From positions 1 to 44,272 of the forward strand of contig DAOUHB010000221.1 in NCBI GenBank assembly GCA_034428935.1: a stretch of 44,272 nt of DNA, written 5' to 3'. The position numbers and the translations under genes are program-made. This document shows, piece by piece, positions 1 to 7,391 of this stretch. The number at the start of each line of letters is the position of its first letter. Positions within the stretch are counted from its first letter, which is position 1. The stretch is from JAAYZQ01 sp034428935. Lineage in GTDB: Bacteria > Chloroflexota > Anaerolineae > JAAYZQ01. The notes under the pieces are model-generated. The model worked only from the letters and a program-made list of their open reading frames with translations. It searched no databases and was not told the DNA's origin.

Positions 1-1079
1 CGGCGGTAAGGGGCGTAGGTGGGATGGCGATAGTGATAGTCGCCAAAGCGGCCGTCGGCGATGGTGCCCAGGGCCAGCAGATCCTCGCCCCGCTCGGGAA
101 AGGTAAAGTAGAGATTGGTGTCGCGGGGGCGGGCAAAATGGTTGTAGGCTGTCTTGAGGTAGCCCAGGGAGACCAGGAACTGGGACGCGGCGACGTAGAC
201 CAGGTACGTCTCGGCGCGGTCCCGGCCAGGCAGCCCGTGGCGCTCGGCAAAGGGGCGGTTGCGCCTCGAGATCTGCAGCTCGTACAGGGAAAACCCGTCC
301 ACGCCCGCGGCCGCCAGGGCGACGACGTCGCCCGCCAGGCCCGCCAGCGTCTGCCCGGGCAGGCCGCACAGGAGGTCCACGCTGACGACCCAGCCCAGGG
401 CGACTGCCCGCTCGATGGCCGCCAGGACCCCGGCGGCGGGCAGCCGCCGGCCGAGGGCCCGGCGCAGCCCGTCGTCCAGCGTCTGCACGCCGACGTGGAG
501 CCGGGCAAACCCCAAACCGTCGAGGCAGGCCAGCATCTCCGGCGACAGGTCCGCCGCCGTCGATTCCAGGGCCCACTCAGCCTCCGGTCCGGGCGCCAGG
601 TGCTCACGGCAGAGGCCCACCAGGCGCTCCAGATGCTCCGGGCCCAGAAACGTGGGCGTGCCGCCGCCCAGGTGCACCGTCGTCAGGGGGCGGCGGGCCA
701 GGCAGCCCAGGCGGCCCCAGGCACCAAGCTCGGCGGCTAGCAGGTCCACGTAGCCGTCCACGTGGCGCTCCCGATGGGCGCCCAGCCGGAAGGAGTAGCA
801 GTCGCAAAAGGCACAGCGCTGGGCGCAAAAGGGGACGTGGACGTAGACGCAGTAGGGCCGGGCGGGATCGATGGCCGGCACGTCGCGGCGGAGGATCTGC
901 CACGCCTGCCGGCCCGAGTCGTCGAACGGCCGTCGCGCCCAGACGGGAGCGGGCAACAGCCGCTCCCGGGGATGAAGGGGCGGCCGCAGGGCGAGCCACT
1001 CGCGGCGAATGACCTCCGCGTCGATTCCCGGCGGGAGGGGATTCGCTGCCAGGAAGCGGTCAAGGAAGGAGGCAGCCAT
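1..1079 (-). CDS. HemN/HemW-like radical SAM protein, 3' end outside the window
   Basis: The gene reads without a stop from the ATG at 1079 to the left edge (359 codons seen). Near residue 80 it has the radical-SAM motif CAQRCAFC (CX3CX2C), followed by HLGGGTPTFL. Both are typical of the HemN/HemW coproporphyrinogen-oxidase-like family, and the later EDLLALG segment also resembles HemW. That family includes heme-handling proteins and radical methyltransferases or cyclases of natural-product pathways. The start lies 20 nt inside the end of the upstream SPASM gene, so it is probably translationally coupled and the last visible member of the ten-gene operon. A role in peptide modification is inferred from context only; a heme-related role cannot be excluded. 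The ATG has no strong ribosome binding site. Confidence 0.82.
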   Translation of the reverse strand, partial: MAASFLDRFLAANPLPPGIDAEVIRREWLALRPPLHPRERLLPAPVWARRPFDDSGRQAWQILRRDVPAIDPARPYCVYVHVPFCAQRCAFCDCYSFRLGAHRERHVDGYVDLLAAELGAWGRLGCLARRPLTTVHLGGGTPTFLGPEHLERLVGLCREHLAPGPEAEWALESTAADLSPEMLACLDGLGFARLHVGVQTLDDGLRRALGRRLPAAGVLAAIERAVALGWVVSVDLLCGLPGQTLAGLAGDVVALAAAGVDGFSLYELQISRRNRPFAERHGLPGRDRAETYLVYVAASQFLVSLGYLKTAYNHFARPRDTNLYFTFPERGEDLLALGTIADGRFGDYHYRHPTYAPYR

Positions 1080-2484
1080 GGGGAACCGTGGCCTCGCCGG
1101 CCAGGACCTCGGACCAAAGGGCCTCGGCGGCCTCGGCCAGCAGGGCGGCGGCCAGGGAGCGCGACGCCTGGCAGCGAAAGACCGCCTCCTCCGGCCCCCG
1201 GCCATCGAGGGGGCAGGCATCGGGGCAGCCGCGGGCGCAGTGAAAGCGGTTAAAGCAGGCCGCGCAGCCCTTGGGCAGGGGCGCCAGGCAGGCGCGCAGG
1301 GCCTCGACCCGCCCGCCGTCGACGGCGAACTGCCCGGTCTCGCCGTCCTGCACGTCGATGGCCGTCCCGCGCCGCCGGGCCTGCCCGGCCGTCGAGTCCA
1401 TGAAGCAGGCCGTGGCGACGGCGGGGCCCGCCAGGCCGTCGGGCAGCAGGTTGAGCACCTGGCGAAAGACGTGGCAGTAGGGGCCGTGGATGGCTCCCAG
1501 GCGGCAGCCGGACGTGGTGAGGGGCACGCCGTAGCCGGCGGCCACCTGGCGGGCGGCCATGAGGCCCGCGACAAAGGCAGGGGCATCGCCGGCGCCCAGC
1601 ACGCTCCGCCCGCCGCCATAGACCGGCTCGAACCGAAGCTCTTCGGGGGCCAGGTGCTGGCAGATGTAGGCCGCGATCTCGTCCTGGCGGCCCAGGCCCG
1701 CCGGGGTGATGGTCGCCCGCCCGTGGTAGCGCGCCCCCTCGGCCCGCAGCGTGCGGGCCGTGCGCTCTACGGCCTGGAGTGTGCCGCACCCGTCCCGCCC
1801 CGGCCGCTGGGCATCGTGGATATCGGCCGGACCGTCGCACGACAGGCCTACCAGGTCAAAGCGGCGCGCCAGCCAGCGGGCCCCCTCGGCGGAGAGGCTG
1901 CCGTTGGTCGCCACGTAGCGGAACAGGCCCACGGCATGGCGCCCGGCCGCGCCGGCCACCAGGTCGAGGAGCTCGTCCACCTCCTCCGGGTAGAGGCTGG
2001 GCTCGCCGCCGCCGTGGAAGACGGCCGTCATGCTCCGCCCCAGGGCCTGGCAGTTGGCCGCCACCAGGTCGGCCGCCGCGACCACGGCGCCGGGGTCCAG
2101 GCGGACGCTCCGCCTGTCCCGGGGGTGGGCGTAGCAGTAGGTGCAGCCCTGGTTGCACTCGTCGTGCAGGTAGAGCGTCAGGCACTCGGGCCGGAATGGT
2201 GGTTCCGGCCGGGCGCTCGTGGCGCGAGCGCGGGCCGCCCGCCGCCACAGTTCGCCCGCCCAGCGGCCCTCGGGGGCGCCGGGGAGGACCAGGCCGGCTT
2301 CAAAGGCGGTGGCCTGGGGCGAGGGCACGACACACAGGCATCCGGGCGCGTAATAGAGGTCGAAGCCGTCCCGCGAGGCCCGCCAGAGGGCCGCCTCCCC
2401 GGGGTCGGGTCCGGGTACGGGCACCAGGGCGCCGGGGGCCATGAACGCCTTCGCCGCTCCCCCGCCGGGCGGGAGGGAGGCCAT
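1060..2484 (-). CDS. Radical SAM/SPASM peptide-modifying enzyme
   Basis: The 474-residue product has a radical-SAM core with CNQGCTYC (cysteines about 110, 114, 117) and FHGGGEPS, the segment that contacts SAM. It ends in a SPASM-type cysteine set (CAACFNRFHCARGCPDAC and a later Cys) that would bind auxiliary iron-sulfur clusters. Such enzymes make thioether, C-C or oxidised linkages in ribosomal peptides and in some proteins. About 100 residues precede the first cluster, without clear homology to my eye. The ATG at 2484 overlaps the TGA of the PqqD-like gene (TGATG), and a GTG at 2487 is an alternative start. Tight coupling to that gene suggests the two proteins act together. The substrate is inferred to be the Cys-rich lipoprotein encoded two genes upstream. 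Confidence 0.88.
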   Translation of the reverse strand: MASLPPGGGAAKAFMAPGALVPVPGPDPGEAALWRASRDGFDLYYAPGCLCVVPSPQATAFEAGLVLPGAPEGRWAGELWRRAARARATSARPEPPFRPECLTLYLHDECNQGCTYCYAHPRDRRSVRLDPGAVVAAADLVAANCQALGRSMTAVFHGGGEPSLYPEEVDELLDLVAGAAGRHAVGLFRYVATNGSLSAEGARWLARRFDLVGLSCDGPADIHDAQRPGRDGCGTLQAVERTARTLRAEGARYHGRATITPAGLGRQDEIAAYICQHLAPEELRFEPVYGGGRSVLGAGDAPAFVAGLMAARQVAAGYGVPLTTSGCRLGAIHGPYCHVFRQVLNLLPDGLAGPAVATACFMDSTAGQARRRGTAIDVQDGETGQFAVDGGRVEALRACLAPLPKGCAACFNRFHCARGCPDACPLDGRGPEEAVFRCQASRSLAAALLAEAAEALWSEVLAGEATVPHGCLLP

Positions 2485-2939
2485 CACGCCCCCATGTCTC
2501 CGGCGTTGCGGGGCAGGCAGACGAGGGCGCCGGCCAGGGTAAAGAACAACTGGCGCACGTGCTCGAAGGCCTGTTCCTCGGGCCAGCCCATCTCCCGGGC
2601 CAGGCGCCTGGCGGCGCTGTCGATGGTGCGGTGCCCGTCCAGGAGGTTCAGGGCCAGGACGTTCTCCTTGGAGGCCGGGGCCAGGTCGAGGACGACGCCG
2701 CTCTCTCGTCCGCGGGCCACCAGGCGGTCCCCGTCAACGTGCAGGGCCCAGCCCGGCTGGACCTCGGGCACGAGGCGGGCAAGCCCCTCGGCCGGCAGGT
2801 CCTGGAGGGCGGCCAGGGAAAAGGAGGGCGTGCCGCGGAGGGATGCCGTTGCCTGGCGGGCCTCGACGAGCAGAGCCCGGAAAAAGGACCGCCGGGTCAG
2901 GGGGAAGCTCAGGCGGGGGTCGCGGGGCCTGTCGCTCAT
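2484..2939 (-). CDS. PqqD-like protein, candidate RiPP recognition element
   Basis: This 151-residue protein ends in a PqqD-like domain (about residues 65-145). It shows a beta-strand region, the segment LALNLLDGHRTIDSAARRLA matching the PqqD pattern around LN...dG..t, and a helical end with AGALVCLP. PqqD domains are winged-helix elements that bind leader peptides and deliver them to radical-SAM partners. The N-terminal 60 residues contain TRRSFFRALLVEA, which looks superficially like a Tat motif but has no following hydrophobic core, so I do not call it a signal. The ATG overlaps the upstream SPASM gene's stop (ATGA), and the 3' end overlaps the downstream SPASM gene. It is therefore placed between two likely partner enzymes. 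Confidence 0.72.
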   Translation of the reverse strand: MSDRPRDPRLSFPLTRRSFFRALLVEARQATASLRGTPSFSLAALQDLPAEGLARLVPEVQPGWALHVDGDRLVARGRESGVVLDLAPASKENVLALNLLDGHRTIDSAARRLAREMGWPEEQAFEHVRQLFFTLAGALVCLPRNAGDMGA

Positions 2940-4273
2940 CGCCGGTCGCCTCTCCCTCCGTTGCCGCCCCGCCACACGCCGTCCTCGGTCTCGGCCAGGC
3001 GGGCCAGCAGCAGCTCCAGGGTGATGGCGCGGTTGACGCGGCAGCGTGTGCTGGCGCCAGGCGTGGCCTCGGCCCCGGGATAGAAGGCCTTGACGTGGCA
3101 GTCGCCGGCGCAATGCCAGTAGCAGAAGCAGTCGCGGCAGCCCTCCAGCCGGGCCTCCATCCGGCGCAGCATGGCCTGGCGGCGGTCCTCGTCGACGATA
3201 GCCTGGCTGCCTTCCAGCCGGCCAAAGGTGCAGGCCGGCGCCAGGGGATGGTCCTCGCTTGTCACCTCGTAGCATGTCACCAGCTCGCCCGCGGCGTTGA
3301 CGATAAGGCTGCTGTAGGGCGCGGAGCAAAAGCTACAGGTCAGGAGCCAGGGCCGGGCTCCCGAGTAGGTCAGGCGGCGCCCGGCGCGGCGTGCCGCGTC
3401 GTGGGCCTCCATGAAGGCAGCGACGAACTCGTCACCCTCCTCCGGCGAGGGGGGGCGATAGAGGCCGCGCACGGTGTTAAAGGCCGGCTCCACCTGGATG
3501 GAGCGGCAGCCCGTCTCCTCGCACAGAAAGCGCACGTCATCAGCCAGGCGGCCGCGCCAGGGCGCCAGGGCGGTCATGCGGATGCCATAGTCGTAGCCCA
3601 CGCGGTCCAGGCCACGGATGGTGCGCATCACGGCCTCGGAACTGCCCCGCCCCGTGGGGAAGGGGCGCTGCCGGTCCTGGGTGAGGGGCGCGCCGTCGCA
3701 CGAGATGGTCACCCGATCCAGGTGATCGACGATCCACTGCCGTTGCTCGTCGCTCCAGACGCCGTTGCTCACGGCCGTGATGCGGGCGGGCAGGTCGCGG
3801 GAGCGGGCGTGGAGCACCGCCTGCTCCATCGTCTCCCAGGCCATGACCGGCTCTCCGCCGCCGTGGAAGGTCAGCTCGAAGGATGGGCGCTCCAGGTCGC
3901 GGGCGTTAGTGACGACGCAGTCGATGGCGGACCGGGCCAGGGCCGGCGACATGGATTCACCGGCCGCCTCGCCCGCGCCGGCATAGCAGTAGACGCAGCG
4001 CAGGCTGCAGCGGTTGGTCAGCAGCAGCACGACGTTGATCGGGCGGTAGTCCACCTCGCGGGGCGCCGGGGGCGGCGGATCGGGCTCCAGGAAGCCGATG
4101 CTCTCCAGGAAGGCATAGGCCGCCGGGGGGCAATCGACCCCCGGCGCGCCCGGCCCGGCCACCGCCAGCGATCGGGCCAGGCCGGCCATGGCGCGGTTGC
4201 CGGCAAAGGCCAACCGCGCCAGGGGCCGGTAGATCAGCACGCCATCCTGGACCGGAATCGTCAGGAGCTCCAA
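2936..4273 (-). CDS. Radical SAM/SPASM peptide-modifying enzyme
   Basis: I chose the TTG at 4273 because CAGGGAG lies just upstream and it starts right after the lipoprotein gene stop, giving 445 residues. The reading frame stays open upstream only as a shadow of the lipoprotein gene. The N-terminal IYRPLARLAFAGNRAMAGL segment is of a type seen before the barrel in SPASM enzymes. The core has CSLRCVYC (cysteines about 89, 93, 96) and FHGGGEP. The SPASM end has CSAPY, VTCYEV and CRDCFCYWHCAGDC. The gene sits 20 nt downstream of the Cys-rich lipoprotein and overlaps the PqqD-like gene, so it is the best candidate for the primary enzyme acting on that lipoprotein. Confidence 0.88.
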   Translation of the reverse strand: MELLTIPVQDGVLIYRPLARLAFAGNRAMAGLARSLAVAGPGAPGVDCPPAAYAFLESIGFLEPDPPPPAPREVDYRPINVVLLLTNRCSLRCVYCYAGAGEAAGESMSPALARSAIDCVVTNARDLERPSFELTFHGGGEPVMAWETMEQAVLHARSRDLPARITAVSNGVWSDEQRQWIVDHLDRVTISCDGAPLTQDRQRPFPTGRGSSEAVMRTIRGLDRVGYDYGIRMTALAPWRGRLADDVRFLCEETGCRSIQVEPAFNTVRGLYRPPSPEEGDEFVAAFMEAHDAARRAGRRLTYSGARPWLLTCSFCSAPYSSLIVNAAGELVTCYEVTSEDHPLAPACTFGRLEGSQAIVDEDRRQAMLRRMEARLEGCRDCFCYWHCAGDCHVKAFYPGAEATPGASTRCRVNRAITLELLLARLAETEDGVWRGGNGGRGDRR

Positions 4274-4293
4274 GACATCTCCCTGCCAGGGCC

Positions 4294-5196
4294 TTAGGTC
4301 GGATACCAGTAGTGGCCGGCGTCCTTGTCGCAGCCACAGTCCTTGTGGCAACCACAGTCGCCGTCGCAGCCGCAGTCGCCGTCGCAGCCACAGGCAGGCA
4401 CAGTGGGGGCCGGCGGCTGGGTCGGGACCGCGGTGGCCGGTTTCGTGGGCGCGGGCACCACGATCTCGACATAATGGTTGTTCTCCAGCCACTCGCCGTT
4501 GGGCAGTTGCAGGCGCCAGTAGCTGCGGTAGCGCCCGGGGGTGGCCGGCGCCACCAGGTTGACGCTGACGTCCACCTGGTCGCCCGGGGCCACGTTGGAC
4601 ACGTTCACCGCGTCGGGCCCGCCCATGTGGTTGGAGGTGTAGCCCTGGACGCTGCCCGAGACAAAGACGAGCTTGACACCCTCTCCCCAGGGCACCGTGC
4701 CGTTGTTGCGATAGCGCCAGGTCTTGGTGAATGACTGGTTGGGGCGCATGTTCGTGCCGTCGGGCACGGTGACGTCCTTGACAAACTCGGCGCGGGGCGG
4801 CTCGGGCGTGGGCGTGGCAGCCGGCGCCTCCGTCGACGTGGGCTCCGCGGTGCTGGCAGCCGGCGGGGCCTGCGTGGCGGTGGGCGGCTCGGACCCCTGC
4901 CCTTCCGCGCCGGTCGGCTCGGGCGCGCCCTCTCCTGTGGGCGCGGGCTCGCCCGCGGTCGGGGCCAGCGTGGCGGTCTCGGGCACCGGCGAAGCGGTCT
5001 CGGTGACCATGACCACAGGCGGCTCGGGCTCGCCGCAACTGGCCACTGCCGCGGCAGCCGCAGTGGCCCCGGCGGCGCTCAAAAAGGTCCGCCGGCTAAA
5101 GCGCCAGCCGCCCACATCCTTCTTGACGGTGTAGACCTGGGGTGTCTCTTCCCCCGTCGGCTCCGCGTTCTCGTCGGCACGTTCCTTGGCATCCAT
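4294..5196 (-). CDS. Tat lipoprotein with NBR1-type Ig domain and CGCxxD repeats; candidate modified substrate
   Basis: The 300-residue product starts with about 30 charged residues, then a Tat motif (SRRTFLSAAG, arginines 35-36), an alanine-rich hydrophobic stretch and a lipobox (VASC, Cys54). Residues 56-135 are a Pro/Thr/Ala/Glu linker. Residues about 136-240 match the NBR1-type Ig-like domain common in exported proteins of Chloroflexota (PDGTNMRPNQ, TKTWRYRNNGTVPWG). A second Pro/Thr linker leads to residues 269-292, four six-residue units of Cys-Gly-Cys-x-x-Asp with eight cysteines, and then the end AGHYWYPT. GAGGAG lies before the ATG. Tat exports folded proteins, which fits cytoplasmic modification of the tail before export. 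That the tail is the radical-SAM substrate is inference; metal binding or disulfides are alternatives. Confidence 0.85.
   Translation of the reverse strand: MDAKERADENAEPTGEETPQVYTVKKDVGGWRFSRRTFLSAAGATAAAAAVASCGEPEPPVVMVTETASPVPETATLAPTAGEPAPTGEGAPEPTGAEGQGSEPPTATQAPPAASTAEPTSTEAPAATPTPEPPRAEFVKDVTVPDGTNMRPNQSFTKTWRYRNNGTVPWGEGVKLVFVSGSVQGYTSNHMGGPDAVNVSNVAPGDQVDVSVNLVAPATPGRYRSYWRLQLPNGEWLENNHYVEIVVPAPTKPATAVPTQPPAPTVPACGCDGDCGCDGDCGCHKDCGCDKDAGHYWYPT
4321..4392 (-). repeat. Four in-frame 18-nt units encoding Cys-Gly-Cys-x-x-Asp
   Basis: The repeat is coding and covers residues 269-292 of the exported lipoprotein. The four units read CGCDGD, CGCDGD, CGCHKD and CGCDKD. Both cysteines, the glycine between them and the final aspartate are invariant, while positions 4 and 5 vary. 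The second Cys and the Asp are spaced CX2D, the first Cys and the Asp CX4D. Confidence 0.9.
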
Positions 5197-5292
5197 CTCT
5201 TTCTCCTCGTACGGCGTTCCGGCCTCGTGGCGGCCGTAAATGAATGAGCGGCAATCGGAATTCCAGCAGGTCTCCGATTCGCTCCAGGCTGT

Positions 5293-6453
5293 CTACAGTC
5301 CGCTGCCGGCACCGGTGGCCGGCTCCGTCCAGTCCCGGGGGAGCGTCAGCATCCCGTCCGCGCCCGCCGCGCCCAGCCCCGCCTCAGGCGCTTCGGGGAT
5401 CAGCAGGGCGTTGGGATCTCGCGTGACCACGACCGTGACGAAAGGCGTGGGCCCGGTGGTGACCTCGGGGCCGCCCGAGAGCAGGATGACCACCACGGCC
5501 ACCAGGGCCAACAGCAGGAGGACGATGCCGGCGATGAGGACCGGTACGGCCTTGCGGCGCCCTTTACCCTCCGGCTCAACCCGGGGCATCTTGGCCGGCG
5601 TCGCGATCCGCGTGGGACCGGGCGTGCGCGCCGGGGCCTGGCGCTGGCGCAGGGCCTCGGCAAAGTCGCTCGCCTGCTGGTAGCGGTCCAGCGGGCTCTT
5701 GGCCAGGGCCTTGGCCACCACGGCCTCCATCCAGGCCGGGATGCTTATGTTGGCCTGGCGCAGGGGTGGGGGCGGCTCGTTGACCTGCTTGTAGAGCGCG
5801 GCCACGGGTGTGGTGGAGCTAAAGGGCGCCCACCCGGCGAGCATCTCGTACAGGACGATGCCCAGGGCATAGATGTCGGTGCGCGCGTCCACCTTCTGGC
5901 CCTGGATCTGCTCCGGCGCCATGTACTCCGGGGTGCCGATGCTCATCCCCGTCCTGGTCAGCCCGGTGCTCTCGTGCAGCGCCTTGGCGATGCCAAAGTC
6001 GGACAGGAGCGGGCGCCCATCGCGGCTGAGGAGGATGTTGTTGGGCTTGACGTCGCGGTGCACGATGCCCCGTTGGTGGGCGTGGTGCAGGGCGTCGGCC
6101 ACCTGCGACGCGATGGACAAGGCGTACTCGGGCTCCAGGGGTCCCTGGCTAACCAGGTCCCGCAGGGAGCCGCCGTCGACAAAGGCCATGACGATGTAAT
6201 ACATGCCCTGCACAAAGCCGGCGTCGTAGACGTGGAGGATGTTGGGGTGGTCGAGGTCGGCCACGGCCAGCGCCTCGCGCCGGAAGCGCGCCACAAACTC
6301 CTCGTCCTGTGCCAGCTCCTGGCGCAGCACCTTGATGGCCACGTAGCGGTTCAGGGATTGCTGGTATCCCTTGTACACCACGGCCATGCCGCCTTCCCCC
6401 AGTTTTTCGGTGATCTTGTAGGGGCCGAACTGCTGCCCGATCAGGCTGTCCAT
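5293..6453 (-). CDS. Membrane-anchored Hanks-type Ser/Thr protein kinase
   Basis: The 386-residue kinase has all catalytic elements: glycine loop GEGGMAVVYKG (19-29), Lys41 in AIKVL, HRD at 132-134 followed by KPNN, DFG at 152-154, and MAPEQ. A basic Pro-rich juxtamembrane region leads to one transmembrane helix (about residues 305-330) and a short outer tail of about 55 residues. There are no PASTA repeats or other known sensor domain. AGGAGAAGGAAAG precedes the ATG, which overlaps the end of the U32-like gene by 13 nt. It sits inside the radical-SAM operon and may signal envelope state, control the pathway or phosphorylate the product; none of these is shown by the sequence. The outer tail ends PATGAGSGL. 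Confidence 0.93.
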   Translation of the reverse strand: MDSLIGQQFGPYKITEKLGEGGMAVVYKGYQQSLNRYVAIKVLRQELAQDEEFVARFRREALAVADLDHPNILHVYDAGFVQGMYYIVMAFVDGGSLRDLVSQGPLEPEYALSIASQVADALHHAHQRGIVHRDVKPNNILLSRDGRPLLSDFGIAKALHESTGLTRTGMSIGTPEYMAPEQIQGQKVDARTDIYALGIVLYEMLAGWAPFSSTTPVAALYKQVNEPPPPLRQANISIPAWMEAVVAKALAKSPLDRYQQASDFAEALRQRQAPARTPGPTRIATPAKMPRVEPEGKGRRKAVPVLIAGIVLLLLALVAVVVILLSGGPEVTTGPTPFVTVVVTRDPNALLIPEAPEAGLGAAGADGMLTLPRDWTEPATGAGSGL

Positions 6454-7391
6454 CTTTCCTTCTCCTCCAAATCGCGCTGAAATTGCTCGTACGCTGCGCG
6501 GCACACCGGGCAGGTGTCGCAGCGCTTGTCGCAACGTAGGACGAACTCGAACCACTCGTCCGAGACGTCCAGGCCGGTGAGCGGTGAGGCTGGCCCACCG
6601 CCTATGTCGCGGGGCAGGATCTCGCCGCCCTCGACGTAGGCTTGCAGGACCGAGAGGTAACGCTCGGGTTTTCTCAAGGTGACCCGTCCCGCCAGCTTGA
6701 GGGTATCGTACACGCCCGCATAGAGGGGCAGGTGGCGGGGCAAGATCCAGGCGCCCGTGAGGCGCAGCCAGGGCCGCTCCTCCAGGATGGCGGCGCACAG
6801 CGAGCGGGGCTGCGGGCCGCCATAGGCCATCTCGTAGAAATGTTGCGTGCGCAGTGGGCAGCCGGGCAGGCAGGCCTCGTTGACGAGGAGGCGGATCTCG
6901 CCGGCAAAGGCCTCGCGCAGGCGCCCCAGGCCCGCCAGGTCGCGCGCCAGGCGCGTGTCGGGCGCGATGGCGTCGAGGCAGCCGCCGGCCATGAGGGCCT
7001 GGACCGGGCTGGCGATGCCCATCAGCACCGAGGCGCCGACGCAAAAGCCGGGCAACGCCTCCTTGATGTGCCGGGCGAGGGACAGGTTACTGACCGTCAC
7101 CCGCCGCACGCCAAACTCTCCCTCCAGCCAGCGCAGGGCCTCCACGACTTCGGGGGCCATCTCTTCCACGGGCCGGGGCAGGACGATGGGATTGACCACC
7201 ACTTCGGCGGGCAAGGGCGCGGCGGCCAGGAAGGTGAGGAGGTGCTCATCGGGCTGGGGGCTGCGGCCCGAGGCGAAACGGCCGCCCGGCATGGGAAAAT
7301 AGACCCCGGCGATGGCCGGGCCGAAGCGGTCCCGAATGCCCTCCCAGAACGCCAGGGGCTGGTCCACGTAGGGGATCACGCAGACGGTCAC
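6441..7391 (-). CDS. U32-peptidase-like TIM-barrel protein with extra cysteines
   Basis: The gene starts at a GTG that overlaps the upstream stop (GTGA) and gives 316 residues. The middle has the pattern LLVNEACLPGCPLRTQHF (cysteines about 174 and 178, His 184), resembling the iron-sulfur-binding region of U32 family proteins such as UbiU/UbiV/YhbU. Upstream it has the barrel segments VTVSNLSLARHI and LDAIAPDTRLARD. A second cluster, CDKRCDTCPVC, lies near residues 283-295. U32 relatives act in O2-independent hydroxylation and in RNA or prosthetic-group modification, so an oxygen-independent hydroxylase-like role on the operon's substrate is plausible but inferred. True peptidase activity is unproven for most of the family. 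Confidence 0.75.
   Translation of the reverse strand: MTVCVIPYVDQPLAFWEGIRDRFGPAIAGVYFPMPGGRFASGRSPQPDEHLLTFLAAAPLPAEVVVNPIVLPRPVEEMAPEVVEALRWLEGEFGVRRVTVSNLSLARHIKEALPGFCVGASVLMGIASPVQALMAGGCLDAIAPDTRLARDLAGLGRLREAFAGEIRLLVNEACLPGCPLRTQHFYEMAYGGPQPRSLCAAILEERPWLRLTGAWILPRHLPLYAGVYDTLKLAGRVTLRKPERYLSVLQAYVEGGEILPRDIGGGPASPLTGLDVSDEWFEFVLRCDKRCDTCPVCRAAYEQFQRDLEEKERWTA

Noticed and set aside
2850..2939. Twin-arginine-like segment in the PqqD-like protein as a Tat signal
   Set aside because: No hydrophobic core or cleavage site follows, and the rest is a cytoplasmic recognition-element fold.
1009..4297. Long plus-strand open frames opposite the radical-SAM genes, including 1009-3024 and 2843-4297
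   Set aside because: They are antisense shadows of high-GC genes, with Gly/Ala/Arg/Pro-rich translations and no recognisable motif; the minus strand has clear families.
4312..4392. Short tandem DNA repeats that might suggest a CRISPR or minisatellite
   Set aside because: The 18-nt units are in frame, encode conserved Cys-Gly-Cys-x-x-Asp blocks and have no spacers.
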